NCBI GenBank assembly: GCA_016930175.1
Contig: JAFGHJ010000004.1
Span: forward strand, 1 to 64,000
DNA from: Caldifarciminota bacterium
GTDB lineage: Bacteria > Hydrothermota > UBA3072
DNA: 64,000 nt
Direction: 5' to 3'
The position numbers and the translations under genes are program-made. The notes beneath the pieces were generated by a model. The model made no database searches and was not told where the DNA came from. It was given only the letters and a program-made list of their open reading frames with translations. Of the stretch, positions 32,906-42,640 are shown one piece after another (position 1 is the first letter of the stretch; each line of letters starts with the position of its first letter).

Positions 32906-32934
32906 TTGACAAAATGCCCTAAAATCATTAGAAT
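32906..32934 (+). promoter_or_regulatory. promoter of the M23-ecfA unit (leaderless)
   Basis: TTGACA (32906-32911) and TAGAAT (32929-32934) are 17 nt apart. Transcription should start near 32941, ~3 nt before the ATG at 32944. No Shine-Dalgarno sequence is present. Confidence 0.75.
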
Positions 32935-32943
32935 ATATGAGCA

Positions 32944-33846
32944 ATGAAGAAATGGACGTTACTCTTTATTACAGATAAAGGGCGAGTGAGGGGAATTCCT
33001 TTAAACGAGAGGGTAGTATTCTACACAATCGTATTGTTAAGTACATTCCTGGGGGCCTTCACCTATATTACTATTGAGGGTAACAAAAGGAAAGCTCTAT
33101 TAGATGAGTGCGTTAGATTGGAGCTCAAAAGGCAGGAGTATTTTCAGAAACTTACTAAAATAAGAGAAGACGTTTCGGTTCTTCAGAAAAGTCTATTTCG
33201 TGTTGGCGAAAACAATGAGATTTTAGCTCTGACAAGCAGAATAGAGCCTGTAAATAAATCGACGAAGCTAATGGGTGTGGGTGGTTTTCCTCAAAGCAAA
33301 GAATTTTATTCGTTAGAATTAGATTCCAGTGTAAAAGGATTAGAAAGACAAATTGACAGAATTTACAATCTTGTGGAGCTCGAGAAGCAATCCCTGGAGA
33401 AGGCAGGTGGCAAGTTAGGAGAATTACAGGATAAGCTTTCCCGCGTTCCGTCGATATGGCCCACACAGGGGTATATCACAAGTGGTTTTGGTTGGAGGAG
33501 GCATCCTATTACAGGTAAACGTGAATTCCATAAAGGGTACGATATAGCCAACAGACCTTATACCACTGTTATGGCTACCGCAGATGGTGTTGTTTCCTCT
33601 GTTAAAAGATGGGGTGGCTATGGAAATACAATAGAAATTGATCATGGGTATGGTTTCTCGACCAGATATGCCCATCTCGCTCGAGTTTACGTACAAAAAG
33701 GCCAGAAGGTTAAGAGGGGACAAAAAATTGCTGCAATGGGTTCTACGGGTTTTGTAACCGGAACACATTTGCATTACGAGGTTAGAGTTTTAGGTCGTGC
33801 CGTAAACCCCATGAATTATTTTGATACTTTTTCCTATACTTACTAA
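32944..33846 (+). CDS. M23 family metallopeptidase (LytM domain)
   Basis: This 300-aa protein has an N-terminal TM anchor (VVFYTIVLLSTFLGAFTYI), a coiled-coil periplasmic region (~40-165) and a C-terminal LytM domain. The zinc motifs are HKGYDIA (HxxxD) and HLHYEV, with the TSGFGWRRHP entry typical of murein DD-endopeptidases. It cuts peptide cross-links or activates amidases. It is followed after 9 nt by two ECF ATPase genes. The promoter puts the transcript start almost on the ATG. Confidence 0.9.
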   Translation: MKKWTLLFITDKGRVRGIPLNERVVFYTIVLLSTFLGAFTYITIEGNKRKALLDECVRLELKRQEYFQKLTKIREDVSVLQKSLFRVGENNEILALTSRIEPVNKSTKLMGVGGFPQSKEFYSLELDSSVKGLERQIDRIYNLVELEKQSLEKAGGKLGELQDKLSRVPSIWPTQGYITSGFGWRRHPITGKREFHKGYDIANRPYTTVMATADGVVSSVKRWGGYGNTIEIDHGYGFSTRYAHLARVYVQKGQKVKRGQKIAAMGSTGFVTGTHLHYEVRVLGRAVNPMNYFDTFSYTY

Positions 33847-33855
33847 TATTTCCAA

Positions 33856-34611
33856 GTGATAAAAACCTACTCTTTAACTTTAAAAAGAGACGAAAAAATC
33901 GTCATCCAAAATTTTGATTTTACCTGGAATAAAGGTGAAAAAGTTGTGTTAGTTGGGCCAACAGGTGGAGGGAAGACAACTTTAGCGCTGGGTCTTTCTG
34001 GTATAATACAGTGTGAGCCTGGAAATATTGTTATAGATTCTATGGATATTGTAGATTTCGATTTGAGTTCCTTACGAAAAAAAATAGGTATTATCTTTCA
34101 GGATCCTGAAACTCAATTTGTAACCACAGACGTCGGGAGAGAAATTGGTTTCGGTCTGAGTAATATTAATAAGGAACGTTCAGAAATAAAGGATAGGATC
34201 GCTGCTGTTGTCGAAGATTTCAACTTAAAACACATTTTGAATAGGGATCCTTCTTCGCTATCGGCAGGTGAGAAACAGATGGTTGCTATAGCTAGTGTTT
34301 ATGCTATGCAGCCGGAATATTTGATATTTGATGAGGTTACTTCTTTTTTAGATAGAAAATCAAGAGAAAGGATATACGAGCTGTGGGAAGATACGGGCTC
34401 TTCTATTTTGATTATTACTCAAAACTTTCAGGAAATAAATTTCGGAGAAAGGGTGATTCTTTTGGAAGATGGGAAAATAAATTTTGATGCTAAAACCGGG
34501 GATCTTGAGGGAAGCTCTCATTTTGCGTATGATTCCGCTTTTTTTAATTTATTGAGAAAGAACAAGGATGATATTCCTCAATATGAGCGGATTTTGGAGC
34601 TGCTGAAATGA
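33856..34611 (+). CDS. ECF transporter ATP-binding protein (first)
   Basis: This 251-aa ABC ATPase has Walker A GPTGGGKTT, Q-loop IIFQDPETQFV, signature LSAGEKQ and Walker B YLIFDEV. The DPETQ pattern is typical of EcfA/CbiO ATPases. It pairs with the next gene, with which it overlaps by 4 nt (ATGA), as a heterodimer that drives EcfT. The GTG start has no strong Shine-Dalgarno sequence. The Glu after the Walker B Asp is present. The transmembrane partner at 16.3-17.1 kb is distant. Confidence 0.88.
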   Translation: MIKTYSLTLKRDEKIVIQNFDFTWNKGEKVVLVGPTGGGKTTLALGLSGIIQCEPGNIVIDSMDIVDFDLSSLRKKIGIIFQDPETQFVTTDVGREIGFGLSNINKERSEIKDRIAAVVEDFNLKHILNRDPSSLSAGEKQMVAIASVYAMQPEYLIFDEVTSFLDRKSRERIYELWEDTGSSILIITQNFQEINFGERVILLEDGKINFDAKTGDLEGSSHFAYDSAFFNLLRKNKDDIPQYERILELLK

Positions 34612-35393
34612 TTGTGTTAAAGAATATTTGTTTTGGCTATGAAGATGTAGAGGTTATTAAAAACTGCTCTATTTCTTTTGCTTCTGATGAAATCCATCTC
34701 CTTGTAGGTCCAAATGGAGCCGGGAAAACTACTCTTGCTATGATACTAAAAGGTCTTGTTAAACCGAGTCATGGTAGAGTTTTTTCTCCGGTCGGGAACA
34801 TTGATATATTTCGTAGAAAGATGGGATTTCTTTTTCAGTTTCCCGAGGATCTTTTTTTTAATGATACCGTATATGAAGAAATAGCTTATGGTGCAAAGAA
34901 ATTTGAAGTTGAAGATGTTGATAGAAAAATCAATAATATTATTGATTTTTTGGGGTTGGATCCGGAGATTCTAAATTTTTCTCCGTTTGATCTTTCTTAC
35001 GGTGAAAAGAGAATAGTGGCTTTTGCTTCTATACTTATATGGGACCCTTCCTATTTGATACTTGACGAACCTTTCTCAGGTTTAGACTGGCAATTCAGGA
35101 ATAGACTTGCGGAAGTTGTTGAGAGTTTAACAGGTAGGGTTGGAGTGGTAATAATTTCACAGGAACTCGATAATGTGATTTCTTTTGTGGATAGAGTCAG
35201 TTTGATGGTGGGAGGCGAATTGGTCTTTTCTTCCCCGATAGAAGAAGTGGATTGGGATGAAATATACGAAGCGGGTTGCGACATTCCTTCTGCTGTAAGA
35301 CTGGCAAATAAGCTGAAGAGAAATGGAATAAAACTCGATACGAATGTTTGCCCTTATACTCTTGAAAGGTTATTGAAAGCTCTAAAAAATTAA
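34608..35393 (+). CDS. ECF transporter ATP-binding protein (second)
   Basis: This 261-aa ABC ATPase has Walker A GPNGAGKTT, Q-loop FLFQFPEDLFF, signature LSYGEKR and Walker B YLILDEP with SGLDW. The FQFPE Q-loop is typical of the EcfA' partner. It overlaps the first ATPase gene by 4 nt. Together they would power vitamin or ion uptake with EcfT and an S component encoded elsewhere. It ends before a convergent response regulator gene, with a ~30-nt gap. Confidence 0.88.
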   Translation: MIVLKNICFGYEDVEVIKNCSISFASDEIHLLVGPNGAGKTTLAMILKGLVKPSHGRVFSPVGNIDIFRRKMGFLFQFPEDLFFNDTVYEEIAYGAKKFEVEDVDRKINNIIDFLGLDPEILNFSPFDLSYGEKRIVAFASILIWDPSYLILDEPFSGLDWQFRNRLAEVVESLTGRVGVVIISQELDNVISFVDRVSLMVGGELVFSSPIEEVDWDEIYEAGCDIPSAVRLANKLKRNGIKLDTNVCPYTLERLLKALKN

Positions 35394-35425
35394 CTCACTT
35401 GACCTGGTCGACAAAGAAATATAAA

Positions 35426-36184
35426 TTATATCGCAACTTCGATAGCGTTAAGTAAAAAGCTCAAATCATAAGGTTTTTCGATATAATATTTAACACCAGC
35501 TTCCATCATTTTTTGTCTGTATTCTTCGTCTTTTACCGCTGTAAGTACAATTACGGGTATGTTTTGAGTATAGACTAAGTTTTTGAGATTTTTTAAAAAG
35601 GTAAAGCCTCCCCCTCCCGGAAGTAATAAATCAAGAATAATTAAAGCGGGCTTTTCCTCGCGGGCGAGACGCATACCCTGATCTACATCGTATGCGACGA
35701 AGGTTGTATAATTCGCTCTGTGTAAATCCAGGGACAGCTTTTTTACGAAATCGGTATCATCGTCGACAATTAATATTTTTCCGACGCTTCCGGCTTCTTC
35801 TTGGGCCTTATCCGGTTCTACTATATGTTCCTCAACACTTCTTAATAATTCCTGTGCATTGTAAGGTTTTTCTAAATACTCGATTGCGCCTGCTTCCAGC
35901 ACTTTTTTCTTCATTTCTGCATCATGTATGCCTGTAAGAACTATAATGGGTATGGATTGAGTCTCAGATAATCGGTTCAATCTCTCAAGAACGTTTAAAC
36001 CGCCGCCGCCGGGTATCATTAGATCAAGAATAATTAAATCCGGGATTTCTTTTCTGGCAAATTGAACTCCTTGGATCGCATCTCCGACGTTTAGGACATT
36101 ATAGTCGGACGAATGCAAATGTCTTATCATCAAAGCCGAAAGGTCATAGTCATCTTCGATTACTAATATTTTCTTTTTTTTCAA
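35426..36184 (-). CDS. tandem-receiver response regulator without output domain
   Basis: This 252-aa protein has two complete REC domains: residues 4-120 with phospho-acceptor D54 and EYLEKP, and 133-252 with D184 and YYIEKP. The two share near-identical ILDL(M/L)(I/L)PGGGG motifs, which points to internal duplication. No DNA-binding or enzymatic domain follows, so it would act by protein contact. It is the last gene of a five-gene operon otherwise made of exported proteins, 20 nt after the beta-barrel gene. No kinase is in the window. Confidence 0.88.
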   Translation of the reverse strand: MKKKKILVIEDDYDLSALMIRHLHSSDYNVLNVGDAIQGVQFARKEIPDLIILDLMIPGGGGLNVLERLNRLSETQSIPIIVLTGIHDAEMKKKVLEAGAIEYLEKPYNAQELLRSVEEHIVEPDKAQEEAGSVGKILIVDDDTDFVKKLSLDLHRANYTTFVAYDVDQGMRLAREEKPALIILDLLLPGGGGFTFLKNLKNLVYTQNIPVIVLTAVKDEEYRQKMMEAGVKYYIEKPYDLSFLLNAIEVAI

Positions 36185-36204
36185 AATTTCAAGTCATTGA
36201 GGAT

Positions 36205-37851
36205 TTACCAGCTGCTTGAAATGCTTCCTATTAAGCGCCACTCGTCGTAATCTTCTGTTTCCTCTTCATCATCGTAGAAATTCCTCTCTATATCGAAATT
36301 CATATTGGCGAAAGAACTCAAATATAATGAAGAGTTACAATATATGCCTTTTTTAGAGCTTTCTTCTCCTTCCGAAGATGTGATAAAACCGACGCCGTTT
36401 GTCCATCTTTCAAAAAAAGTATAATACGCCCCGACATCAAACGATAAGATATCTTCACTCATATCCGGATAATTCGTCTCCGAATAATCAACGGCTAGAG
36501 AAAGACTAAGAGGAATCATAAAGTTAATTTCATCGCTTACCGATATAGCTGTGCCGGAATAATTATTAGAGTTGTCCAGATCTGTATAATCCTGATAGGA
36601 GAAGAAAAGACTTATATAGTTGCTGATGTTGGAGAAAGCGAAATCATAACCGGTATTAACGGAATACATTTTACTGCTCCGCTCCAGCAGAAGAGAATCG
36701 TTTCTTTCGGTATAAGGGCTGTAGCTGAAATCTAAATAAGGTAAGTTGGCAAAGTTAAATCCGATTCCAAACTCATAAGCATTAAAAGCGGTCGTGGAAC
36801 CTTTTAGTCCGAGAATGTTATCTGTTTCCTTTTCAAGAGAACCATATAGAAAAAAACTGTTATTAAACAAGTTTTTCTTTATACCCGCTTCGTAAGCGAA
36901 GAGATCGCTTCTCAAGTAGGGATTTCCAAAAGATTCAAAGCCCGGTCCCACCATACCAAATGAACCGAAAATTTCCGTTTCATAAATATTAAGAGCGGAG
37001 TTGACAGTAAAGGCAAAATCAAAAGAACTGCTCATCCTCGGATGGAAAATATCGGTAAGAAAGGAAGGAATTTCTTCAAAATCCAGCTCGGGCATGCGTA
37101 TGTCTCTTGTTACTTCGGTGCCGACGAGCTCTGATTCTATGTAGAATCTGTTGTCTAAAAGTGAAAGTTTTAAGTCGATTCCCGCGATATAATTTTCCAT
37201 GGGTTTTGTAACTTCCACGCTGTCCGTATCGGTAACGGCCGGGATAAAGTATGGTGATACGGAACTTGAATCGTCTCCTGCATGTAGAAAAATAAAATGG
37301 AAGTGGGAGGTTTCTCTTCTGCCGACACCTACGTTAAAGGCGTATAAGTTTCTCTCGTAAGCATAGTCGGTATAAGTTGTATCGGACCAGTCTACGCTTC
37401 TCTGTAAATTACCCATAGTTCCTTCTAAATGGATGAATCCCGGGTTAAGTTCGACTACTCCCCCTGAAACAGGTACACTCGAAAGAGTATAAGGAGAGAA
37501 GTACGGATAACAGGTTCCAAATTCAACATTAGAGATAGACAGAACAAAACTCGGGACGTTGACCTTGTCTCTCAGCATCTTTTCCGGCTGTATGCTTATT
37601 CGGTATTTATTGAGAGCCTGACGATATTTTGATTCCAGTGAACTTAACTGAAAATCAAAAGTTATAGGCAAAGTGGCAATAGATATAGTCGGACTTAATG
37701 TGAACCGGACCTGAGAACTCGGTTCTATCAGAGAATCCCCTCCCTCTATGTTATCATACTCGCCGTATAAATTTGCGGAACCGGAGAAATCAACTATCCC
37801 GGCATAAGAAACAAACGCAAGAAATAAAATAAGTAATGCTACCTTTTTCAT
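36205..37851 (-). CDS. putative outer-membrane beta-barrel protein
   Basis: This 548-aa protein has a signal peptide (KKVALLILFLAFVSYAG) followed by alternating hydrophobic/polar strands rich in aromatic residues throughout, e.g. LYAFNVGVGRRETSHFHFIF and INFMIPLSLSLAVDYSETNY. It ends in a final strand LIGSISSSW, with a C-terminal aromatic as expected for BAM-inserted barrels. I do not recognise a named family. It lies between the papain-like protein and the tandem receiver gene in the same operon, with gaps of ~20 nt. Confidence 0.7.
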   Translation of the reverse strand: MKKVALLILFLAFVSYAGIVDFSGSANLYGEYDNIEGGDSLIEPSSQVRFTLSPTISIATLPITFDFQLSSLESKYRQALNKYRISIQPEKMLRDKVNVPSFVLSISNVEFGTCYPYFSPYTLSSVPVSGGVVELNPGFIHLEGTMGNLQRSVDWSDTTYTDYAYERNLYAFNVGVGRRETSHFHFIFLHAGDDSSSVSPYFIPAVTDTDSVEVTKPMENYIAGIDLKLSLLDNRFYIESELVGTEVTRDIRMPELDFEEIPSFLTDIFHPRMSSSFDFAFTVNSALNIYETEIFGSFGMVGPGFESFGNPYLRSDLFAYEAGIKKNLFNNSFFLYGSLEKETDNILGLKGSTTAFNAYEFGIGFNFANLPYLDFSYSPYTERNDSLLLERSSKMYSVNTGYDFAFSNISNYISLFFSYQDYTDLDNSNNYSGTAISVSDEINFMIPLSLSLAVDYSETNYPDMSEDILSFDVGAYYTFFERWTNGVGFITSSEGEESSKKGIYCNSSLYLSSFANMNFDIERNFYDDEEETEDYDEWRLIGSISSSW

Positions 37852-37869
37852 CTTTCAGCCTTCCTCTTA

Positions 37870-39519
37870 TTATTTCTTCTTCTCAATCGGGTCGACCGGC
37901 ATCTGCTTCTTGTCTAAAGGATCCGGAGGTATCTGCGTTTGTAGTTTATTTACCTTTATGGTTGCTCCATTCAATTTGTTCCAGTTATCCGGAGTAACTT
38001 TCTGCCACTCTTTTCCCGGAACGTTTAATGTTCTTGCCGGCATCTTTGTTATTTTACCATCCGCAACCTGAGTGATTTGAAGATTACAGCTAACAGGACC
38101 TTTTTCACCTATAAGAAGAAGAGCATCGCGGCCTTCTGCCAATCGGAGCCTGACCGGTGAAGAACTCGGAGCTTGAAGGTTTGTCACTTTAAATATCCTT
38201 GACGTTTCGGAGCCTGGGACCGTTTGATGCAGTTCCACTTCGAATTTGGCAGTTCCCCTTTTGCTGCTTAATTTTAATTCCTGATTGTTGGTGGAGAGTT
38301 TTGTTACCTCAAAATTATCTCTGCCGCTTGAACCACCGGGCGCAGAAAGTCTTATTATATTATCCGTTCCCGCCATTTCGAATTTGTATTTCTTGCCTGT
38401 CGCAGCGATTTCAAAGTTGAGATTTTTTCCTTCCGAGCCGATTGCGAAATAAATCTCGGGAGGGTTCGCCGGCTTTCTTACTGTTTTTCTTACACTTCTA
38501 GCCGGGGCGGCAAAAGTCATCGGCATTCTTATTAAGTTTTTCATTTTAAGTGACGGGTTATCTTCAATATCGGATAATTTATTATGCGAGTTTGCGCTTG
38601 TCTTGTAGAATTTATGACCTTCGTCGTCCGAAATCTGAGAAATATTAGCGCCGGTGAGAAAAACGTGGTTCATCGCGTCGGTAATCCCTCCGAGCTGGAG
38701 AGGATTACGGGAAGAGGCTTTTACAATGGACATGGGTGTGGCGAAGATAAAGCCATCTGGGGAGCCCCAGGTAGTAGAAGCGTCCCACTGATATTTCCAA
38801 TTGCCGTTGCTCTTTGTTACCTCGATATAATTATCGTGGTCATCGTAGAAGAGAGAATCGGGCGGATACCATTTATTTGAGTCATATATGTAAATGTATC
38901 TTTTTGAGCCTGATTCCTCCACTTTGTAAGGTATCAATGTGTGTCCGACAAGACTTGTGTTCTGAACTATTGTTAGTACAGGCAGGTCTCCCATGGAAAG
39001 ATAGTATTCCACCTGTTCGTAAGCATAATTCCCGTCTTTTATGTGGGTGCCTGTTATATTCTCAGCCATCCACATTATACCCGCGTGACTCCATTCATGA
39101 CACTGCATAACCGTTATGACAGTACACAATTTTGCTGATGCAGGGCCATCGAAATCGCCCGAGTAAGTGTATACGGGCTTGCAGAACCCCATGTGTCCTT
39201 CTTCTTTGTAGATTATATTGGCGAGCAAACTCATGCCGAAACAATTACCCGCCGCAACCGCGAACGCGGCGTTGTAAGCATGGTAGAACGCGTAATCCAG
39301 AGGGCATAAAACTTTAGCTTGATTTGAATCCGGACAGATTCCTATAAAACTCCTTACGTATATTTCCCATGGAAGGATAGTATTATCTCCTGCATCTTTA
39401 AAATAAGTTGCGTTTTCAAAACCCCAGCAATGCTGTTCTACGAATTCGTCCCCGGCATATAAAGGAATTGCCAGGAAAACAACAATCAACAGAGTTAAGA
39501 TTAATGTTATTTTTCTCAT
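37870..39519 (-). CDS. secreted protein with papain-like Cys-His-Asp arrangement
   Basis: This 549-aa protein has a signal peptide (ITLILTLLIVVFLAIPLYAG). In the N-terminal half, GNCFGMS (C93), VGHTLIPY (H193) and YIYDSNKW (D213/N215) occur in the order and sequence style of C39/papain-like or transglutaminase-fold proteins. A region of beta-strands (340-500) follows, then a Pro/Lys-rich tail. It may be a secreted cysteine peptidase or a peptide-binding relative. It sits in the five-gene exported-protein operon, 12 nt from the FecR/FN3 gene. Function is inferred. Confidence 0.6.
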   Translation of the reverse strand: MRKITLILTLLIVVFLAIPLYAGDEFVEQHCWGFENATYFKDAGDNTILPWEIYVRSFIGICPDSNQAKVLCPLDYAFYHAYNAAFAVAAGNCFGMSLLANIIYKEEGHMGFCKPVYTYSGDFDGPASAKLCTVITVMQCHEWSHAGIMWMAENITGTHIKDGNYAYEQVEYYLSMGDLPVLTIVQNTSLVGHTLIPYKVEESGSKRYIYIYDSNKWYPPDSLFYDDHDNYIEVTKSNGNWKYQWDASTTWGSPDGFIFATPMSIVKASSRNPLQLGGITDAMNHVFLTGANISQISDDEGHKFYKTSANSHNKLSDIEDNPSLKMKNLIRMPMTFAAPARSVRKTVRKPANPPEIYFAIGSEGKNLNFEIAATGKKYKFEMAGTDNIIRLSAPGGSSGRDNFEVTKLSTNNQELKLSSKRGTAKFEVELHQTVPGSETSRIFKVTNLQAPSSSPVRLRLAEGRDALLLIGEKGPVSCNLQITQVADGKITKMPARTLNVPGKEWQKVTPDNWNKLNGATIKVNKLQTQIPPDPLDKKQMPVDPIEKKK

Positions 39520-39531
39520 TTCATCCTCCCT

Positions 39532-42500
39532 TTAAGGCGTTGCCTTACCATTTTTGGCAGTTGAAACGAGTGAACGGTTACCATTTTTGGCAAAGTACTG
39601 CACTTTGTAGTAATAATCTTTATTGCCAATGACCTTATCATCGAGGAACTTACTTTCTTTTAGAATAGGACTAATCTGCCGGAAACCAGTATTTGGATCG
39701 GAACTTCGAAATACAACAAAGCCGGCATATTTTTTGTCATAATCGGGCTTCCATTCGATTAATAGAGCACACAACTTCGAATGCTTAGTTACTTTAAGAT
39801 CTGTCGGTGTAGGCGGAGGTCCAATATTATATGTGTATGTCTCTATGGGAACGGAAGGTTTCCCGATGTTTCCGCCGTAATCTGCGGCTTTCACTCTGTA
39901 GTAGTATACCTTCTTTTCTTCAACGGTAGTATCTATAAATGAGAAGACGGAATCAGCCGCCCATATATTGGTTGCAGGTATATCGTCACAGTCTATAGCG
40001 GTAGGGAATATAAGAGAATCGCTCACTCTCTTGTAGGGCCCGGCCTCTTTTTCCGCTCTCTCAACTATGAAGCCGAACAAATCCTGTACCGGGGAAGAAA
40101 CCCACTCGACTTTTATCGCCCTGTCTCTCGCCTTTAGACCAGCAAGAACTGGAGGAGCGGGCGGCGTCTCTTCTCTCAACTTCTGGCAAACGGTTCTGGA
40201 AGTGTCGCTTAAATTTTGACTTTTATCGTAAGCTTTTATCGTATATCTGTAACAGATAGGCGAACCAGGCGGTACGGTATAGTCTTTGTACTTAAGACTA
40301 TCGGGATGATCCTTATTTCCTACAAGATGCATCGGATAAGGCACAAGTTCCCACTTTGTACATATTTTTTCTTTTCGTTCATTGTAAGTAAATTCGACAC
40401 ATACGGAATCGTAACCGCAAACCCCTCTGTATATATTGTAACCCGCAAGGTCTGACGGAACGGGATTTGGCTTGTCCCAATCCAGTGCGATATGGTCGGC
40501 GTGGCTTTCCGCTTTTAGATTCCGTGGTGGTTCCGGAGGTGTCGTATCCGGCAGGTTATTTCCGGCTGAAGGAGAAAGACCGCTTATATTTCCCGCGCCG
40601 TCGATACTCCTGACTCTGTACCAGTAGGTTTTTTCGCCGTATGCCGAGAAAAGTGATGGGTCAGTATCCTTAAAGAACGGAAAAGCTCCGAATGTATCGG
40701 GCAGCATAGATTTGACCACAGTGCTGTCGGCGAGAGAATCTGCCGAATTAAAACGGTAAACCTTGTAGCCCTGTATTCCCGAGAGTTCGACGTGTCCTAA
40801 TTCATCGTGGGTGACCTGATACCATATAGGCTGTAAGCCGTCCGGATAGGCTTCTACGGTAATTCCATACGGAACAGCAGGCGGTGTTTCATCCTCTGGG
40901 GTAGCAGGAACATTTGAACTGAACATACCCGGTCTGCCAAGAGCGTCATACGCCCTCACTTTATATTGATAAGTTGTACCGTTATAAGGACCGTAGATGG
41001 AATCGGGCGCTACAACCTCATGCAAAGCAGGGTAGCCCGCTTCGTCCCAGCGCATGAAATCTATAAAGCAGTTTTTCTCTGAAATTTTATTTCCTTCTAA
41101 ATCGAGAGTACATTTTTCCACTATGTCGGCTCCGTTTATCTTAACAGGCGATGCAGAAGCCGAACTTCTGTAAACGTCGTAGCCCGAAGCGGTTCCCATC
41201 TCATTCCACCTCACCATAACTTTATTATCTCCCTCAATCGTACTGACTCCGGAAGGAGCAGGTAAAGGAAGAACTTTTCCGGCTACTACTATAGCGGTAT
41301 CTATTGCTTCGATTTTCTCCGTCCCGATACCGGTGCCGGTTTTTCTAGACGAGGCAGGAGTGATTGCATACATATACTTTTTACCCGGGACGACGTCATC
41401 ATCGACATAAGCCTGACCTATAACAACACCGACCTTCCAGTACTTGCCCGCTAGAGCATGTAAATCCTCGTAAGCCTTGCTTGTATCGGACAGGGTTGAA
41501 ATAGCGCAGGGGCTGAGTTTGGCGAGTACAGTTGGAACTGCAAACATCTCTGAAGCTGGTTCCTTGGGAGCTATTAATGAAGAGCCCTTAGTAGAGCTTC
41601 CTTTTATTATGTCTCTCTTAGTTCTAGGTTTTGGAGGTCCGTTAATAACATTCGTAATAGCCTGCCACTCTTCGGAACCTTCAGGTATAACTGCCTTAAT
41701 GTCATTACAGTTACTCATCATAGCTATCGGTTTGGAGTTAATCGGAGTCGTGGGAATTCCCGGGGAAGGAATTTCCTTCCTGTAAAGGTTAAAGGCTTTA
41801 ACTCCTTTCATTTGCGGCCATTTTAGCAATATAAAAGTTTTTCGCCCGAGGTTTTCGCTGCTTATTGCATAGAGAAAGCCGGTTTCGGTAGGAGCGAAAA
41901 GACCTTCGAACATCGAAGTACCTTTAACTTTCATAAGTTCATTTAGTTTGCTTTCATACTCTTTTTCTAAACCCAATTTGCCGGCAACTGCCTTTACCTG
42001 GGAGGCAAGAAGCATTAAATCCTTTCCGGCGGCGCCATCTCCATGCTCGCCATCGTCATAAGCTTGTTTTAGTTTACCTAGGACAAAATCGGCATCACCT
42101 TTTGTCCATTTATACCATTGTTTCACCTGGTCCTTTTTGAATTTTCCGAACTTTGCAGCCTTGCCCTTTTCCAGAGATGCCGTCTCTCCTTCTCCCAACT
42201 TTTTCTCTTCTCCGCTTTTCTTATCTTTGAAGTTTAGGTTTCCTCCAAACATCTTACAATCCACTTTTTCTGCTATAAAAGATTGTTCGAATTCCGTACC
42301 CGTAATACCGGAGATGGAAACAGGAGTAACAACTTCCAGAGATTCGCCTTTCACGAGCTTTTTGACTTTTGCCCAGATTCTTCCAAAGGAAAGAAAGATA
42401 GATCTTTTTTTCTCATCGCTTGTAGTCGCAATCCTGGTATTGGCGTCCAAATACAGCATGGAACTGTCGGCATAAAGAATCTCGGCTTTAGAACTATCTC

Positions 42501-42630
42501 CAGCTATAACTGTATCGTTGTCCATTAATTCCATACCTATTGTAGGAATAATAGTAGTATCTGCTCTTTTTACTACCACATCGTTAGTGTAAACATTTAA
42601 TACTGTTCCCAATAATATTAATATTAACAT
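39532..42630 (-). CDS. secreted FecR-domain protein with FN3 repeats
   Basis: This 1032-aa exported protein has a short signal peptide and a FecR-like beta domain at ~15-150 (AEILYADSSMLYLDANTRIA to VTPVSISGITGTEF). At least five fibronectin type III modules follow between ~475 and the C-terminus, recognisable by the DTTPPEPPRNLKA and YYYRVKAADYGGN strands. FecR domains of this kind in exported proteins are thought to bind glycan or protein, not to act as sigma regulators. AAGGAGG precedes the ATG. It is the second gene of the operon. Ligand unknown. Confidence 0.85.
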   Translation of the reverse strand: MLILILLGTVLNVYTNDVVVKRADTTIIPTIGMELMDNDTVIAGDSSKAEILYADSSMLYLDANTRIATTSDEKKRSIFLSFGRIWAKVKKLVKGESLEVVTPVSISGITGTEFEQSFIAEKVDCKMFGGNLNFKDKKSGEEKKLGEGETASLEKGKAAKFGKFKKDQVKQWYKWTKGDADFVLGKLKQAYDDGEHGDGAAGKDLMLLASQVKAVAGKLGLEKEYESKLNELMKVKGTSMFEGLFAPTETGFLYAISSENLGRKTFILLKWPQMKGVKAFNLYRKEIPSPGIPTTPINSKPIAMMSNCNDIKAVIPEGSEEWQAITNVINGPPKPRTKRDIIKGSSTKGSSLIAPKEPASEMFAVPTVLAKLSPCAISTLSDTSKAYEDLHALAGKYWKVGVVIGQAYVDDDVVPGKKYMYAITPASSRKTGTGIGTEKIEAIDTAIVVAGKVLPLPAPSGVSTIEGDNKVMVRWNEMGTASGYDVYRSSASASPVKINGADIVEKCTLDLEGNKISEKNCFIDFMRWDEAGYPALHEVVAPDSIYGPYNGTTYQYKVRAYDALGRPGMFSSNVPATPEDETPPAVPYGITVEAYPDGLQPIWYQVTHDELGHVELSGIQGYKVYRFNSADSLADSTVVKSMLPDTFGAFPFFKDTDPSLFSAYGEKTYWYRVRSIDGAGNISGLSPSAGNNLPDTTPPEPPRNLKAESHADHIALDWDKPNPVPSDLAGYNIYRGVCGYDSVCVEFTYNERKEKICTKWELVPYPMHLVGNKDHPDSLKYKDYTVPPGSPICYRYTIKAYDKSQNLSDTSRTVCQKLREETPPAPPVLAGLKARDRAIKVEWVSSPVQDLFGFIVERAEKEAGPYKRVSDSLIFPTAIDCDDIPATNIWAADSVFSFIDTTVEEKKVYYYRVKAADYGGNIGKPSVPIETYTYNIGPPPTPTDLKVTKHSKLCALLIEWKPDYDKKYAGFVVFRSSDPNTGFRQISPILKESKFLDDKVIGNKDYYYKVQYFAKNGNRSLVSTAKNGKATP

Positions 42631-42640
42631 CGATACCTCC

